Assembly (NCBI RefSeq): GCF_030272615.1
Contig: NC_081412.1
Coordinates: 21,491,932-21,555,931 of the forward strand
Origin: Cryptomeria japonica
Taxonomy: Eukaryota > Streptophyta > Pinopsida > Cupressales > Cupressaceae
Direction: 5' to 3'
DNA length: 64,000 nucleotides
A program made the position numbers and the translations under genes. Positions 55,551 to 64,000 of this stretch are shown here, one piece after another. The notes under the pieces were generated by a model that ran no database searches, was not told the origin of the DNA, and saw only the letters and a program-made list of their open reading frames with translations. Position 1 is the first letter of the stretch; each line of letters starts with the position of its first letter.

Positions 55551-56860
55551 TGTAGACATCCACAATTAATTAAATTAAATATTTAATTAATTTTATCCTT
55601 TCTACGTAATTAATTGATTTAATTATGATGATACTATTCTTCTCATAATACATTAAATTTAATTTAATTAATCCTGTCACTATAGTCCAAATAACTAATT
55701 TATTCAACAAATTAATTATTCCCTGTTCTTCTAAAGTTCTTAAAACTGATTAATTCTTGCAAATCTCCTTTTAGTTAATTAATGATAATTAATTAACTTG
55801 GTCATGTGATTCCTACAAATCACTTCCCCTAATCCTTAATTAGTCTAATCAATTCTCCTAGAATCCCTCGTAATCAAGCTTAACATTATTCTTCAATTTT
55901 AAATCCCCAACTCATTCTCTCTCCTCTTGTCAAATCCTCCTACAAATCCCACTTGCCTCCTAATTCTCCATTATCTCACCTAATCACTCTCTTAATAATT
56001 TGCCAATGCCTAATCCCCATGATTAGCCACAGAGAACCAATAGCCATAAATGGTTAAATCCACTTGTCTCCTCCTCACCTTACAACCTTAAATGCACCTA
56101 ATTGGGTCATTTCAAGGAATTCAAAATCTCACATCCTCCCATGTCTCTCATCTTCCCAAGGAATTTTAAATTCCTTTTCTTATTCCCTTTCCCCATGCAC
56201 TTTATTATTTGAGAATTTTCAATTCTCTTGTGCATCCCCCAAGGAAATTTTAATTCTTTCTTGTCTTCTTAATGTACTTAGGATATCTTCCCCATGTACA
56301 TTATGGAGTGTGAAGACAAGAAATGTCTTTATGGAAAATCTCTTGGTCTCCACACCTTGTCATGTCATTGTTCCCTCAATCCATGTGTTCCATCTCATTC
56401 AATCTCAACCCTTCATTTCCATTCAATCTCAACCGTCCATTTCTCCTCTTTCAAATCTATAAATTGGGGTCTCCTCCCCTTCATTTGACATCTCCAATCC
56501 AAGTAATCTTATGTTGTCATTTTAGCTTTTGAACTCATCCCTTAGCATCCATATCATAGGCAATTTGCATCCTTTAAGCATCCATAATCATCTCCATCCA
56601 TTATTTGAACACTAATCCTTCATCCACATCCACCATTGTTGTGCATTTTGGAGAGCAATCCACATACAAATCTAGGACCAATCCAAACAAGCTAGGAAGG
56701 GGCACATTCTTGGTTTCACCAAAGGTCTAATTAGAGGAACAAGAGAGAACTCTCTCTTGCAAGGTATATTGATTTATTGGTTTAATTCTTTTATTTGATT
56801 TCTCATGTTATTTGGATTTAAACTAACATTCCAACCTTGCAAGGATTTTCCCTTGGTTTA
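55551..56860 (+). repeat. 3' LTR of the Tat element
   Basis: 1310 bp starting TGTAGACATCC and ending GGTTTA, i.e. CA changed to TA at the tip. TATA box at 56458-56465. It is followed by TSD GCACC (56861-56865). Confidence 0.9.
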
Positions 56861-56865
56861 GCACC
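56861..56865. repeat. TSD GCACC of the Tat element (right)
   Basis: Matches 20271-20275. Confidence 0.85.
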
Positions 56866-59537
56866 ATCATGAAGAAATAAAGAAAATGATCATGTAGCCA
56901 ATACAAAGAGAACTACCAAGATCAATGTCAAAGCTCCAACCACAAAATCAAGAACGTAAATATGACAACATGAGCTAACCATCTCCTCCAAAGAGATACC
57001 ATGCTCCATATGAACATATCAAATAACCATATCATGCCAAAACTCTAATCTAGAATCAAGAGTGCACCATGATATAATATCAACCATCCTATCAAACAAG
57101 GATAACATGTCAAATGAAAGCATAAACCACACCTCAACCAAGGATTCCTTGAGTCTTCCAAGATGTCAACATCCTCAAATATCATAAAGATCACCATCTC
57201 CTACAAGTGTACCTGCAAATGTGAAAGATCCTTCCGCAACAATAGGATCTAAGGCATCCTCCAAACATCTGCACACTAAGAAGATAATCCACCATCCAAT
57301 GGTGAAAACACATCACTGCTACAAGCTCCCACTAAACCGTGATGTCGAGCTCTCCATAGCATCGTTATAACCATCTCCTAAATGAAGAACATCTAGGTCT
57401 ACAAACATACAACTGAAATGTCAATAACATCAAGTAAACCATGAACTCCAAGCCAAGAAGATACAAAACCATCAACAAACAATTAGGAACCAATCCTACA
57501 CCACCACATCATCACTGCCAAAAAATCCAATTGAAAGTGTATAGACAATCTATCCATGACATCATGATAAAACCATCCTCTAACATGAGAATCAACCAAA
57601 GCCATCTAACAATCAAAGAACTCAAGGTCGACATCATGAGCTCCCAAAAGCCCAAGTAACCATGATCCTCACACAAGAAGATACACCACCATAACCAATT
57701 GAGAATCCAAATCAAATCATCATCGATCAAAGCACCTGCAAATCCAACCATGCCATGCAAAAGTCCCTAAACACAAGGAACAACCATGGCATCATGATCA
57801 ACTCCATGAAACAAGCATCTAACTCCCAATGTGTCCAACCTGTCGGTATCACATAGTCAACACCATAGGTCCTCCACCATGACTGTACCTAGTAACAACA
57901 TCTCTCCTCAACATGACAACAAAATTTACAAACCATGTAACTAAACCAAGCCACCAATATGAATATGCATCAACAATGAAAGGTCTATGTGCATAGACAA
58001 CCCATATCCAAGCCATAAATGCAATCCTGTAAGTATAAGCCACCTACAACATTGCAAAACTTGTAAACCCAACAAAGAAACATACATACTTAAACCAAAA
58101 CTGATAACCATGTCAACGTGAGAGTGATCGAGATACAATATTGAGTGTACAATGATATAAACTCCAAATCTCCAATATGTACCATGCCATAAACTCATAA
58201 TGTCACCACAGTTAAAATAGCCCATAAATATCTTAGATCAAAATATCAGCAAATAAATCATTTCAAACTTGCTTCAAATCTTAACCAATGTGTAGTAATC
58301 TCCAAGAGCTTTTCATTGACTATTTGAAGTCCAAAATTCGATTCCGTATGCTCAAGTTATGACCTCTTAAAGCCATAAAGGTAACTGTCACTTCTAGCTG
58401 GCCTTTCACTACCCAAATAAAAAAATTTGGAAAAAATAATCATATGAACATGAAGTACACTAAATGACCTTTCCAACGACTATAAGAAGTTGAAAAACCG
58501 ACATCATACGCTCGAGTTATGCTTCATGAAAGAAAAACAACCTATTAGCCTATATGCAAGCAATTGAATCCCAAAATTTCACCAATATGCCAAATATAAT
58601 ATTTTTCCAATTTCCTCCAATATGCCAAATTATTATTTTTCAATTTTTAAATAATAATTGTGGTCGACCCAAGTGCCCGGACCCCACAAAATACAAAACT
58701 AGCATATAAAATATTAACATATAATATATTTTACTTTGGGCTGCATTAAAAACTTTTTCAGTTTTATTTAAAAAACTTTATAAAATAAAATAATTTAATT
58801 TAACCTTTTTAAAAAATTGGCAGATATTTTTTTAATTTTATTTTTTTGTTGTTTTATTTGTGGGAAGTCCCACCATCGTGGTGGGCCCCCATCGGGGAAC
58901 CCACTGTTGGTGGGAGGGACTCCCCCACCACGACCGTGTTACCACCACAGACAATGGTACAATTGTCGGTGGCACCCACTGTGGTGGGCGGTACTTCAAA
59001 GGTGGGAGGTACGGGGTCTATAGACCCCGCCCCCCCTTAATAAATTTTTAATTATTTTCATAAACTTTTTCAAATGCCCCCTCTGCCAATTTTTTTTTAT
59101 TTTTCGAATTTTGCAGGAAATATTTTTTAGATGGGATTTTTTATTTTTTATTTCTCTGCAGACTGATAAATAAATTGACAACTTCGAGCCTCAAAACAAT
59201 TTTTTTTGCCTTTCTTTCAACTATCACTAAAATAGGTCGAATTATATATTATTTCTCATCTACCAGCCAACCTGAATCCATCCGTGAGGTTTGTTTTGTC
59301 CCGTGGGGTCATATGTGAAAAATCACCCCCAAAAGCCTCATATAAAATCACAACCAAGGAAACCCATTCGACCCAACACTTTGCCAACCCAAATCTGCCA
59401 ACAACCCATCATAATAGAAAACCTAAAAGCCTCAGATCTGTAATAAACAACTTGCAAAACCCTCATATCTTGCCTTGTCTTACATTCTTTTATGCATTCA
59501 TGGATTCAACCTAGGGTTATAACACCATAAAACCATA
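56866..59537 (-). other. Interior of the outer element, right part; no gene seen
   Basis: Same C/A-rich texture as 18810-20270, with 'accatctcct', 'catgatcaac' and 'atgccat' words. No retroviral-type domain is found in either strand. The end nearest the primer site holds a GC-rich palindrome cluster (58860-59030) and AT-rich leader sequence. Confidence 0.65.
58860..59030. repeat. Cluster of short GC-rich palindromes in the outer-element leader
   Basis: An abrupt GC-rich island in AT-rich sequence. Visible palindromes: gtggga-ag-tcccac (58860-58873), cccacca-tcg-tggtggg (58869-58885) and the perfect ggggtctatagacccc (59013-59028). Several more GGTGGG/CCCACC copies could pair. It sits 500-700 bp inside the primer site of the minus-strand element. 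Confidence 0.75.
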
Positions 59538-59549
59538 GCTCTGATACCA
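59538..59549 (-). other. Primer-binding site of the outer element
   Basis: The minus strand reads TGGTATCAGAGC, an exact initiator tRNA-Met complement, two bases from the LTR. Confidence 0.92.
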
Positions 59550-59551
59550 CT

Positions 59552-60277
59552 TGTAAGGAAACTTGCAGCCAACTTTATGACAATTTCCACATAGTCCAAA
59601 TTATATTTTAACAAAATAATCACATAGAATTTGCATCCAAAGAATAGACAACATACCCATTAAGGATGACACAAGATATATCCTAGGAAAACCCTCATGA
59701 AGGAAAAACCCAGCCTCCAAAAGCATCCATCACCATGTATTATTCAGCAATGTAACATTACAATACAACTGTAAAAGCTTTTGAAACCCCAGTCATCAAC
59801 AAGCACTCCATGTGAATAAGCATGTAACCACACATCCCATGCCATGCTTCCAACCTCCACAAATGCTAAACTTGGCTAACTTGGCTTCAACCCAAACAAC
59901 TACCCTTGTGGTTGCTTTTATAGACACAAGCTCCCACAAAACCACCAAGTGGTATTACATCAAAACCACATGCTACAATATCATGTGCAAATACCAATGG
60001 CTACCTACCTCCTTGACCCCACATATAATATTTGGTACTTTATTAAATTACTTTCCCCAGTATTAAATAAATACAATATAATAATCTCAATGTTACAATA
60101 CAACACATCAAGTTGTCCCAAGAATATTCCCAAGGAATCTCTACATGCTATACACCTATGTGCAACATCAAATAAATATATATTACATTACATGTCCATG
60201 GGAAACTCACATAATAAATAAATATTACAATTACAAAACATTATTATGCAAGGTGTACACTAGTTATTTTCCTAACA
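59552..60277 (-). repeat. 5' LTR of the outer element (uninterrupted)
   Basis: 726 bp, TGTAAGGAAA to TCCTAACA on plus. It provides the empty sites for the LINE and chromovirus insertions found in the other LTR. Confidence 0.92.
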
Positions 60278-60520
60278 ATAATGATGTTTTGCTTCTTGAA
60301 TGTAATCAAATATGTTGTATGAAATGGCTTGAATATGACAAAACCCTAATCACACACACATGCTTGCATATGAATGATGTAATTTTGCTCCACAATGGTT
60401 GAATGAAGAATATACAACCTTGAAGATCTCTGAAAATGCTTGATGAACAGTTCATGGATGCCTTAGGTCGAATACTTATGATGGATGAAGTCTTAGGATT
60501 GAAATGAATTGATTTATGTC

Positions 60521-60528
60521 TTTATATA
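60521..60528 (-). promoter_or_regulatory. TATA box of the flanking minus-strand LTR
   Basis: The minus strand reads TATATAAA in 'catatataaagac'. The near-palindrome pair begins 123 bp upstream at 60651. Confidence 0.75.
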
Positions 60529-60650
60529 TGAGATCCTAGGTCATTTTACCGATTAGGATGACCTCCAACGGTCATATAGAGCCACCAATTTCATTTCCCG
60601 TTGAAGAGATAGGTCCCATCCTCTATTTAAAAATTGAGCTTCATTTAGGG

Positions 60651-60706
60651 GGACCAGGGCATTGGGCACTCTGGTCCTAGGACCAAGGCGTTGGGCACTT
60701 TGGTCC
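60651..60706 (-). promoter_or_regulatory. Tandem pair of 27-bp near-palindromes
   Basis: 60651 (GGACCAGGGC...CTCTGGTCC) and 60680-60706 (GGACCAAGGC...CTTTGGTCC), offset 29 bp. Confidence 0.75.
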
Positions 60707-60887
60707 TCCTTAATCAGGGACCATGATTTTGTCCCAGAGAGGAGGACACCCCTCTAGAGAATCATTTGGTAGTTGTATATGGCATTAGAACTGGAGTCAA
60801 GGCATTGAATGGACCCATATAGAAAATGAGAGAGAGACATGCTAAAGTAGGGGCACAAACATGAGGTCTGACAATTTACGACACTAT

Positions 60888-62251
60888 AGGTGCATTTTTA
60901 TACATTTTTGCATGTAGGATTGCACAAATGTTAAGTCAAATAGGGCTTTGCTTTTGAAAAATTCATAGTTAGTCGTACTTTTCCTAATTTTTCTCATAGC
61001 CCCTCACCTATATATATGAGGGTGCTCATTGTAAAAAATCATCTTTTAGCATTGCAACCAAAATCTGCCGAATTATGTAGCATTTTGAGACTTTGTGCTT
61101 ATTTTGTGAAATATTTTTCAAGTGAATAAGGGAGTAGTTGTGCCTTCAAACTTTGCATTGAAGAATTATTTCATATGAGTGCAGTGTTCTTATGTCAATG
61201 CAATTATATGACCTTGAGTTTATTTGAAGTGTTATTGGTGTGAGTTTTAAAATAATTTTGAATTTGATCTATGCAAGTCTTTGAGCTACAATATCAAGTT
61301 TGGAAGTTAGAAGTCAGAGTCAAGAGATAGGAAAATCTTTTGTCTTTGAGCTACAAATTTTCTCTCTCATATGTTCTAGGTAATATTATATATCTGAAAG
61401 TCTTCAAGCTACAAATTTTCTCTCTTGTATGTTCTAGGTAATATTATATCTGAAAGTCTTTGTGGCTCAATATGTTGTTATCTTTGTTGTTGAAGTTTGA
61501 TAAGAACTTGTGTAAGTCTTTGTGCTACACAAGTTTCTAAATTGTATAAATTGTACTGGTACATTGTTAGGTTGTTCTTTGGTTTAGCTTGATTCTTTAT
61601 CGATTATTATTGCTCATGCTAGTGTCTTGAAATATTCATTTTGAATGAGAGAATTGAGTGATTGTAATTCCCTTGGATAGAATAGATACTAGTTCCCTAG
61701 TGGGAAGGCAATAAGAAGGCAACCTCCCCTTTGTGAGGAGAGATTTAATCTTACACACTGTGGCTGAAACTCACATTTTGTAAACCTTTCCAGTTTACAA
61801 AATTTTCAACCAACAGGGTGCTTATTATTCAATTTGTGATGTCATTATTCCTTGACATGTGTCACTGACCATGACATGAAAACCCTTTTTCTTATCACGG
61901 TTTCTTATTGCCAATCCTTTTTTTTTTATAGTGTGATATCCTATAGGTAGCTTATGTGGTAGCTCCTCATTGGCATAACATAGAGAATTTTATTCACATG
62001 ATCTAAATGAGTCTATTTAACAATAATGATATCCAAGACATGAGCAATCAAGAGGAATGGGACTCCAATGAGCCATTTGAAAAGACATAAATGAGAATAT
62101 GTTAATGGAGAACTACTTGCTCTCCACCCAACCATAATAGAATCATTGAGCCTCTTAGGGCTCTAGTCATTCCCCTAAGCAAGGATAACCATAGTATCCA
62201 AACATTCTTAGTATTCAAAATACAATATTACAATATGCATGAGTATTTACC
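60888..62251. other. LTR-like or intergenic sequence; no gene supported
   Basis: AT-rich. A 'cacctatatatatgagg' TATA-like box at 61005-61020 and a block ending 'ttttcaaccaaca' at about 61816 could mark an old LTR, but I found no TSD, primer site or purine tract. No coding frame of note. Confidence 0.35.
61342..61455. repeat. Tandem duplication, 58-bp unit
   Basis: 'gtctttgagctacaaatttt' starts at 61342 and again (one change) at 61400. A truncated third start is at 61456. Confidence 0.85.
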
Positions 62252-62354
62252 CATTTTTCCTTTTCATAAAGACAAAACTCAAGAATTTTTATCAAATTCA
62301 TTTTTCCTTTTCATAAAGACAAAACTCAAGAATTTTTATCAAATTCATTTTTCC
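62252..62354. repeat. Tandem duplication, 47-bp unit
   Basis: Two identical 47-bp copies from 'catttttccttttcataaag' (62252 and 62299) plus a 9-bp partial third copy at 62346. Identity indicates a recent slippage or unequal event. Confidence 0.9.
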
Positions 62355-62949
62355 TGCAACACCCTCAAATACCCAAATGAACTCACCTCAACATACCTTT
62401 AAAGAAAACAAGAACAAATATAACATAAAATACAAGTTTCCTACAAGATATTAACTTGATAGCTACAAGGAGAGGAGAACTTATCTCTCTACATGAGGTG
62501 TAGGGACGAGTCTCCTCTTCTCTCTAAAATTATGCATTTAGAACACCATTTCCAAGTACAAGGGCTCCTTCTATCTCTAAACTCTCCTCCCTTCTCTCTA
62601 AAAAAAAAGAATTCTTCAAAGGAGAAGTGGAAAATACCCAAGTACTCATTCACAAATAAGATATAAGGAATTTCAAACTCCAATCCCTTGGATAGAGATG
62701 TGACACATGTCACCTTTTCATCCACTCCTCCAACACACCCTCCTACAAGTGTGAGACATTGGCAAGGTGTGAAGTGTCCTCACCTCCAACCAAGAGGGTC
62801 TTCTCCTTAATAAAGAGAGGGATATGCACTTTAATAGTCAATCCACAAGGTCTCCACTCATAAATGAGCTTTGGAGAAAGATGGGGGATGGAGTTGGTAC
62901 CAAATAATCCTTTCACCCTATAATCTTGAAAAAATCATTGCAATGATTA
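62355..62949. other. No gene seen
   Basis: AT-rich with C/T tracts. A minus-strand frame of 78 codons (62489-62725) has no recognisable motif and is probably chance. Confidence 0.5.
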
Positions 62950-63158
62950 ATAAGGGTATATTGTTGTAAATTTTAACCGCTTACAAATTCACACTCCTTT
63001 TTGGGCTCTTGATTTAGTGCACCTCCTTTTGAGTCATTTTCAACCTATTTTTGGCCTTATCTCATCCAAACCGTCGTCATATGCCCATGAGGTGATCTAA
63101 TCCTATGTATTGGGGCCTGTGCAGTATCCAACCACCTCTATTTTGTCCCTTTTTAGTT

Positions 63159-63216
63159 GGACTATGGCACATAGTGCCCTAGTCCTAATGGACTCTAGCA
63201 CCTAGCATGTTAGTCC
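63159..63216 (+). promoter_or_regulatory. Tandem pair of 27-bp near-palindromes
   Basis: 63159-63185 (GGACTATGGC...CTAGTCC) and 63190-63216 (GGACTCTAGC...TTAGTCC). The pair ends 122 bp before TATATAG at 63338. Both outer arms changed together from GGACC/GGTCC to GGACT/AGTCC, keeping the pairing. Confidence 0.7.
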
Positions 63217-63337
63217 CTCCAAAAGGGGCCCAAATTTGAATATGTCAGAGTGCTAGTTTCCAACATTTGTGATCCTATCTCGATGTTTTGATATGACCAT
63301 TGAAATTAATCCTAAATATGAAAAAACTTGACAACCC

Positions 63338-63344
63338 TATATAG
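63338..63344 (+). promoter_or_regulatory. TATA box downstream of the near-palindrome pair
   Basis: TATATAG in 'aaccctatatagatac'. Confidence 0.6.
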
Positions 63345-63554
63345 ATACAACCCTATATGAATACTTCATCTATAATTCAGTTTCATAATCTTTTCACAAT
63401 CTATCATTTCAATTACAAAAGCCTAATTCCTTCATTCAAGAGAAGATCTAAGTAAAAGGAGCATCAACTACAACAAATTATTTTCAAGTATGTCTTCATG
63501 ATAGATTTTGTTATGATTTCTCATGTTATTGCATCAACACTTGGAGGACTTATC

Positions 63555-64000
63555 TGATGAATACTAAGAGTGGGGGGGGGGTGAATTAGTATACCCCAAA
63601 ACTTTAACAAACACTTAAGCAGTTTTACTGCAGACCAGTATAGTCCTTTAAATAATAAACTAGTTAATACACAAACACGCCAAATAGAAAATAAAGCATT
63701 CACCCACAATAACACAATCACCATAACACAAGATATTTTGATGTGGAAACCCAAATGGGAAAAACCATGGTGAGTAAAACTCACAAGTCTACTATCTGCA
63801 GAATAGCAACCAGACTGGTTAAGGCCTTACAATGTTCTTCACTAGAACATATCTTGTTAGGAGATAAGTCCTGTTAAAGACTATCTTGTTAAAGGATTTC
63901 AGATCCACAACTGTGACCCACCTTGTTAGAGGATTTTGAATAGGCTTTACTAAGCCTACCCGGTTAAGGGTTTTTGACTTGTCGAAGAGATTAGCAATCA
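63555..64000 (-). repeat. Copia LTR, minus strand, cut by the window end
   Basis: It starts TGATGAATACTAAGAG followed by a long G run, the reverse complement of the 'cccccctcttagtat' end of the copia LTR at 36619. 'tggaaacccaaatgggaaaa' and repeated 'cttgttaaagga' words match the copia LTRs at 30980-31040 and 30760-30960. No primer site lies at its left, so it is a 3' LTR or a solo LTR. Confidence 0.75.

Larger units (their letters stand above)
20276..56860 (+). mobile_element. Ty3/gypsy Tat-type element, 36.6 kb including nested inserts
   Basis: The LTRs are 20276-21567 and 55551-56860, with a 5-bp TSD GCACC. The primer site follows the left LTR and a purine tract (AAAAGAGGGGTAAAA) precedes the right one. 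The gene order is gag, protease, a glycine-rich (G-patch-like) segment, reverse transcriptase, RNase H, a second RNase H, integrase, then a long 3' region with an antisense ORF. The second RNase H between the first and integrase is diagnostic of the Tat/Ogre lineage. The coding part has many stops and at least four frame changes. It was later invaded by a copia element, a SINE, a rearranged LTR element and other LTRs. Confidence 0.88.
7038..60277 (-). mobile_element. Outer non-coding LTR retrotransposon (LARD-like), 53 kb with nested inserts
   Basis: The two LTRs are 7038-18798 (interrupted twice) and 59552-60277. Both begin TGTAAGGAAA and end in AACA on the plus strand. The initiator-tRNA-Met primer site lies at 59538-59549 and a purine tract (minus strand) at 18799-18809, which orients the element on minus. 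A 5-bp target duplication ATAAT occupies 7033-7037 and 60278-60282. Without later insertions the interior is about 4.2 kb (18799-20275 plus 56866-59551), and I see no gag or pol motif in it. A non-coding interior between intact LTRs fits a large retrotransposon derivative mobilised by another element. It is the oldest closed layer of the nest, because all other elements between its ends lie inside it. Confidence 0.85.
60278..60887 (-). repeat. U3-side half of the flanking family-b LTR
   Basis: It begins with the TSD ATAAT of the outer element. The minus strand from 60887 reads TATAGTGTCGTAAATTG, matching the LTR start TGTAGCATCGTAAATTG at 49948. The TATA box and near-palindrome pair are at the family's usual spacing. 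It continues at 7037 on the left side of the nest. Confidence 0.75.
62950..63540 (+). repeat. Fragment of a plus-strand LTR of the same promoter family
   Basis: Contains the near-palindrome pair (63159-63216) and TATA box (63338) in the family arrangement, with a downstream 'aattccttcattcaagagaa' transcribed part. No interior follows before the copia LTR at 63555. Borders are not resolved. Confidence 0.55.

Noticed and set aside
59013-59028. The perfect GGGGTCTATAGACCCC palindrome as a bacterial-type terminator
   Set aside because: The context is a plant retroelement leader, with no upstream gene.
60930-61830. An endogenous pararetrovirus or intact LTR promoter
   Set aside because: Only a TATA-like box and a polyadenylation-like style are visible; no coding motif, primer site or terminal repeat supports it.
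1-64000. CRISPR arrays, tRNA or rRNA genes, intact host genes
   Set aside because: No regularly spaced identical repeats with unique spacers, no cloverleaf or rRNA core sequence, and no spliced plant gene were recognised. The tRNA-like words are primer-binding sites of retroelements.

Overview
The window looks like intergenic DNA of a large-genome seed plant. A gymnosperm is plausible from the size and style of the LTRs, but nothing here proves it. It is AT-rich, with plant-type LTR retrotransposons, initiator-tRNA-Met primer sites, a LINE ORF1 with DUF4283, a SINE and a plant mobile domain. I see no intact cellular gene, no tRNA or rRNA gene and no CRISPR array. Every sizeable coding region is a retroelement or a transposon-derived domain, and nearly all are broken.

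The layout is a set of nested insertions, most of them closed by target-site duplications (TSDs). The left flank (1-7037) has 21-bp minisatellites, a minus-strand LTR with its primer site, the end of a plus-strand LTR, a decayed unrecognised ORF, and half of a minus-strand LTR whose other half is at 60278-60887. Inserted in that LTR is the outer element, 7038-60277 (TSD ATAAT), a non-coding minus-strand LTR element (LARD-like). Its left LTR received an ORF1-only LINE (7075-9101, 18-bp TSD) and a Ty3/gypsy chromovirus (9423-18434, minus strand, TSD TCAAC). Its interior received a Ty3/gypsy Tat-type element (20276-56860, plus strand, TSD GCACC).

The Tat element was hit in turn by a Ty1/copia element (29945-36667), a SINE (40321-40695, 13-bp TSD) and a rearranged element (41044-49948, TSD ACCGC). 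Its 3' region also carries a decayed antisense plant-mobile-domain ORF (about 50290-53151), a solo-LTR-like insert and an old chromovirus-type LTR. The right flank (60278-64000) holds more LTR pieces and short tandem duplications, and ends inside a minus-strand copia LTR.

Two observations stand out. First, a conserved near-palindrome of 27 or 30 bp (GGACCA...TGGTCC), often in tandem pairs, lies 122-126 bp upstream of a TATA box in five LTR promoters of one family, on both strands. Second, the 41044-49948 unit has one clean 5-bp TSD, yet most of its interior is inverted relative to its own ends. It contains two inverted-repeat junctions, one of them hinged exactly on a palindromic primer-binding site, and a nearly open ORF that keeps only the linker-protease-glycine-rich part of a Tat polyprotein. 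All assignments come from reading the sequence by eye; no database search was run.
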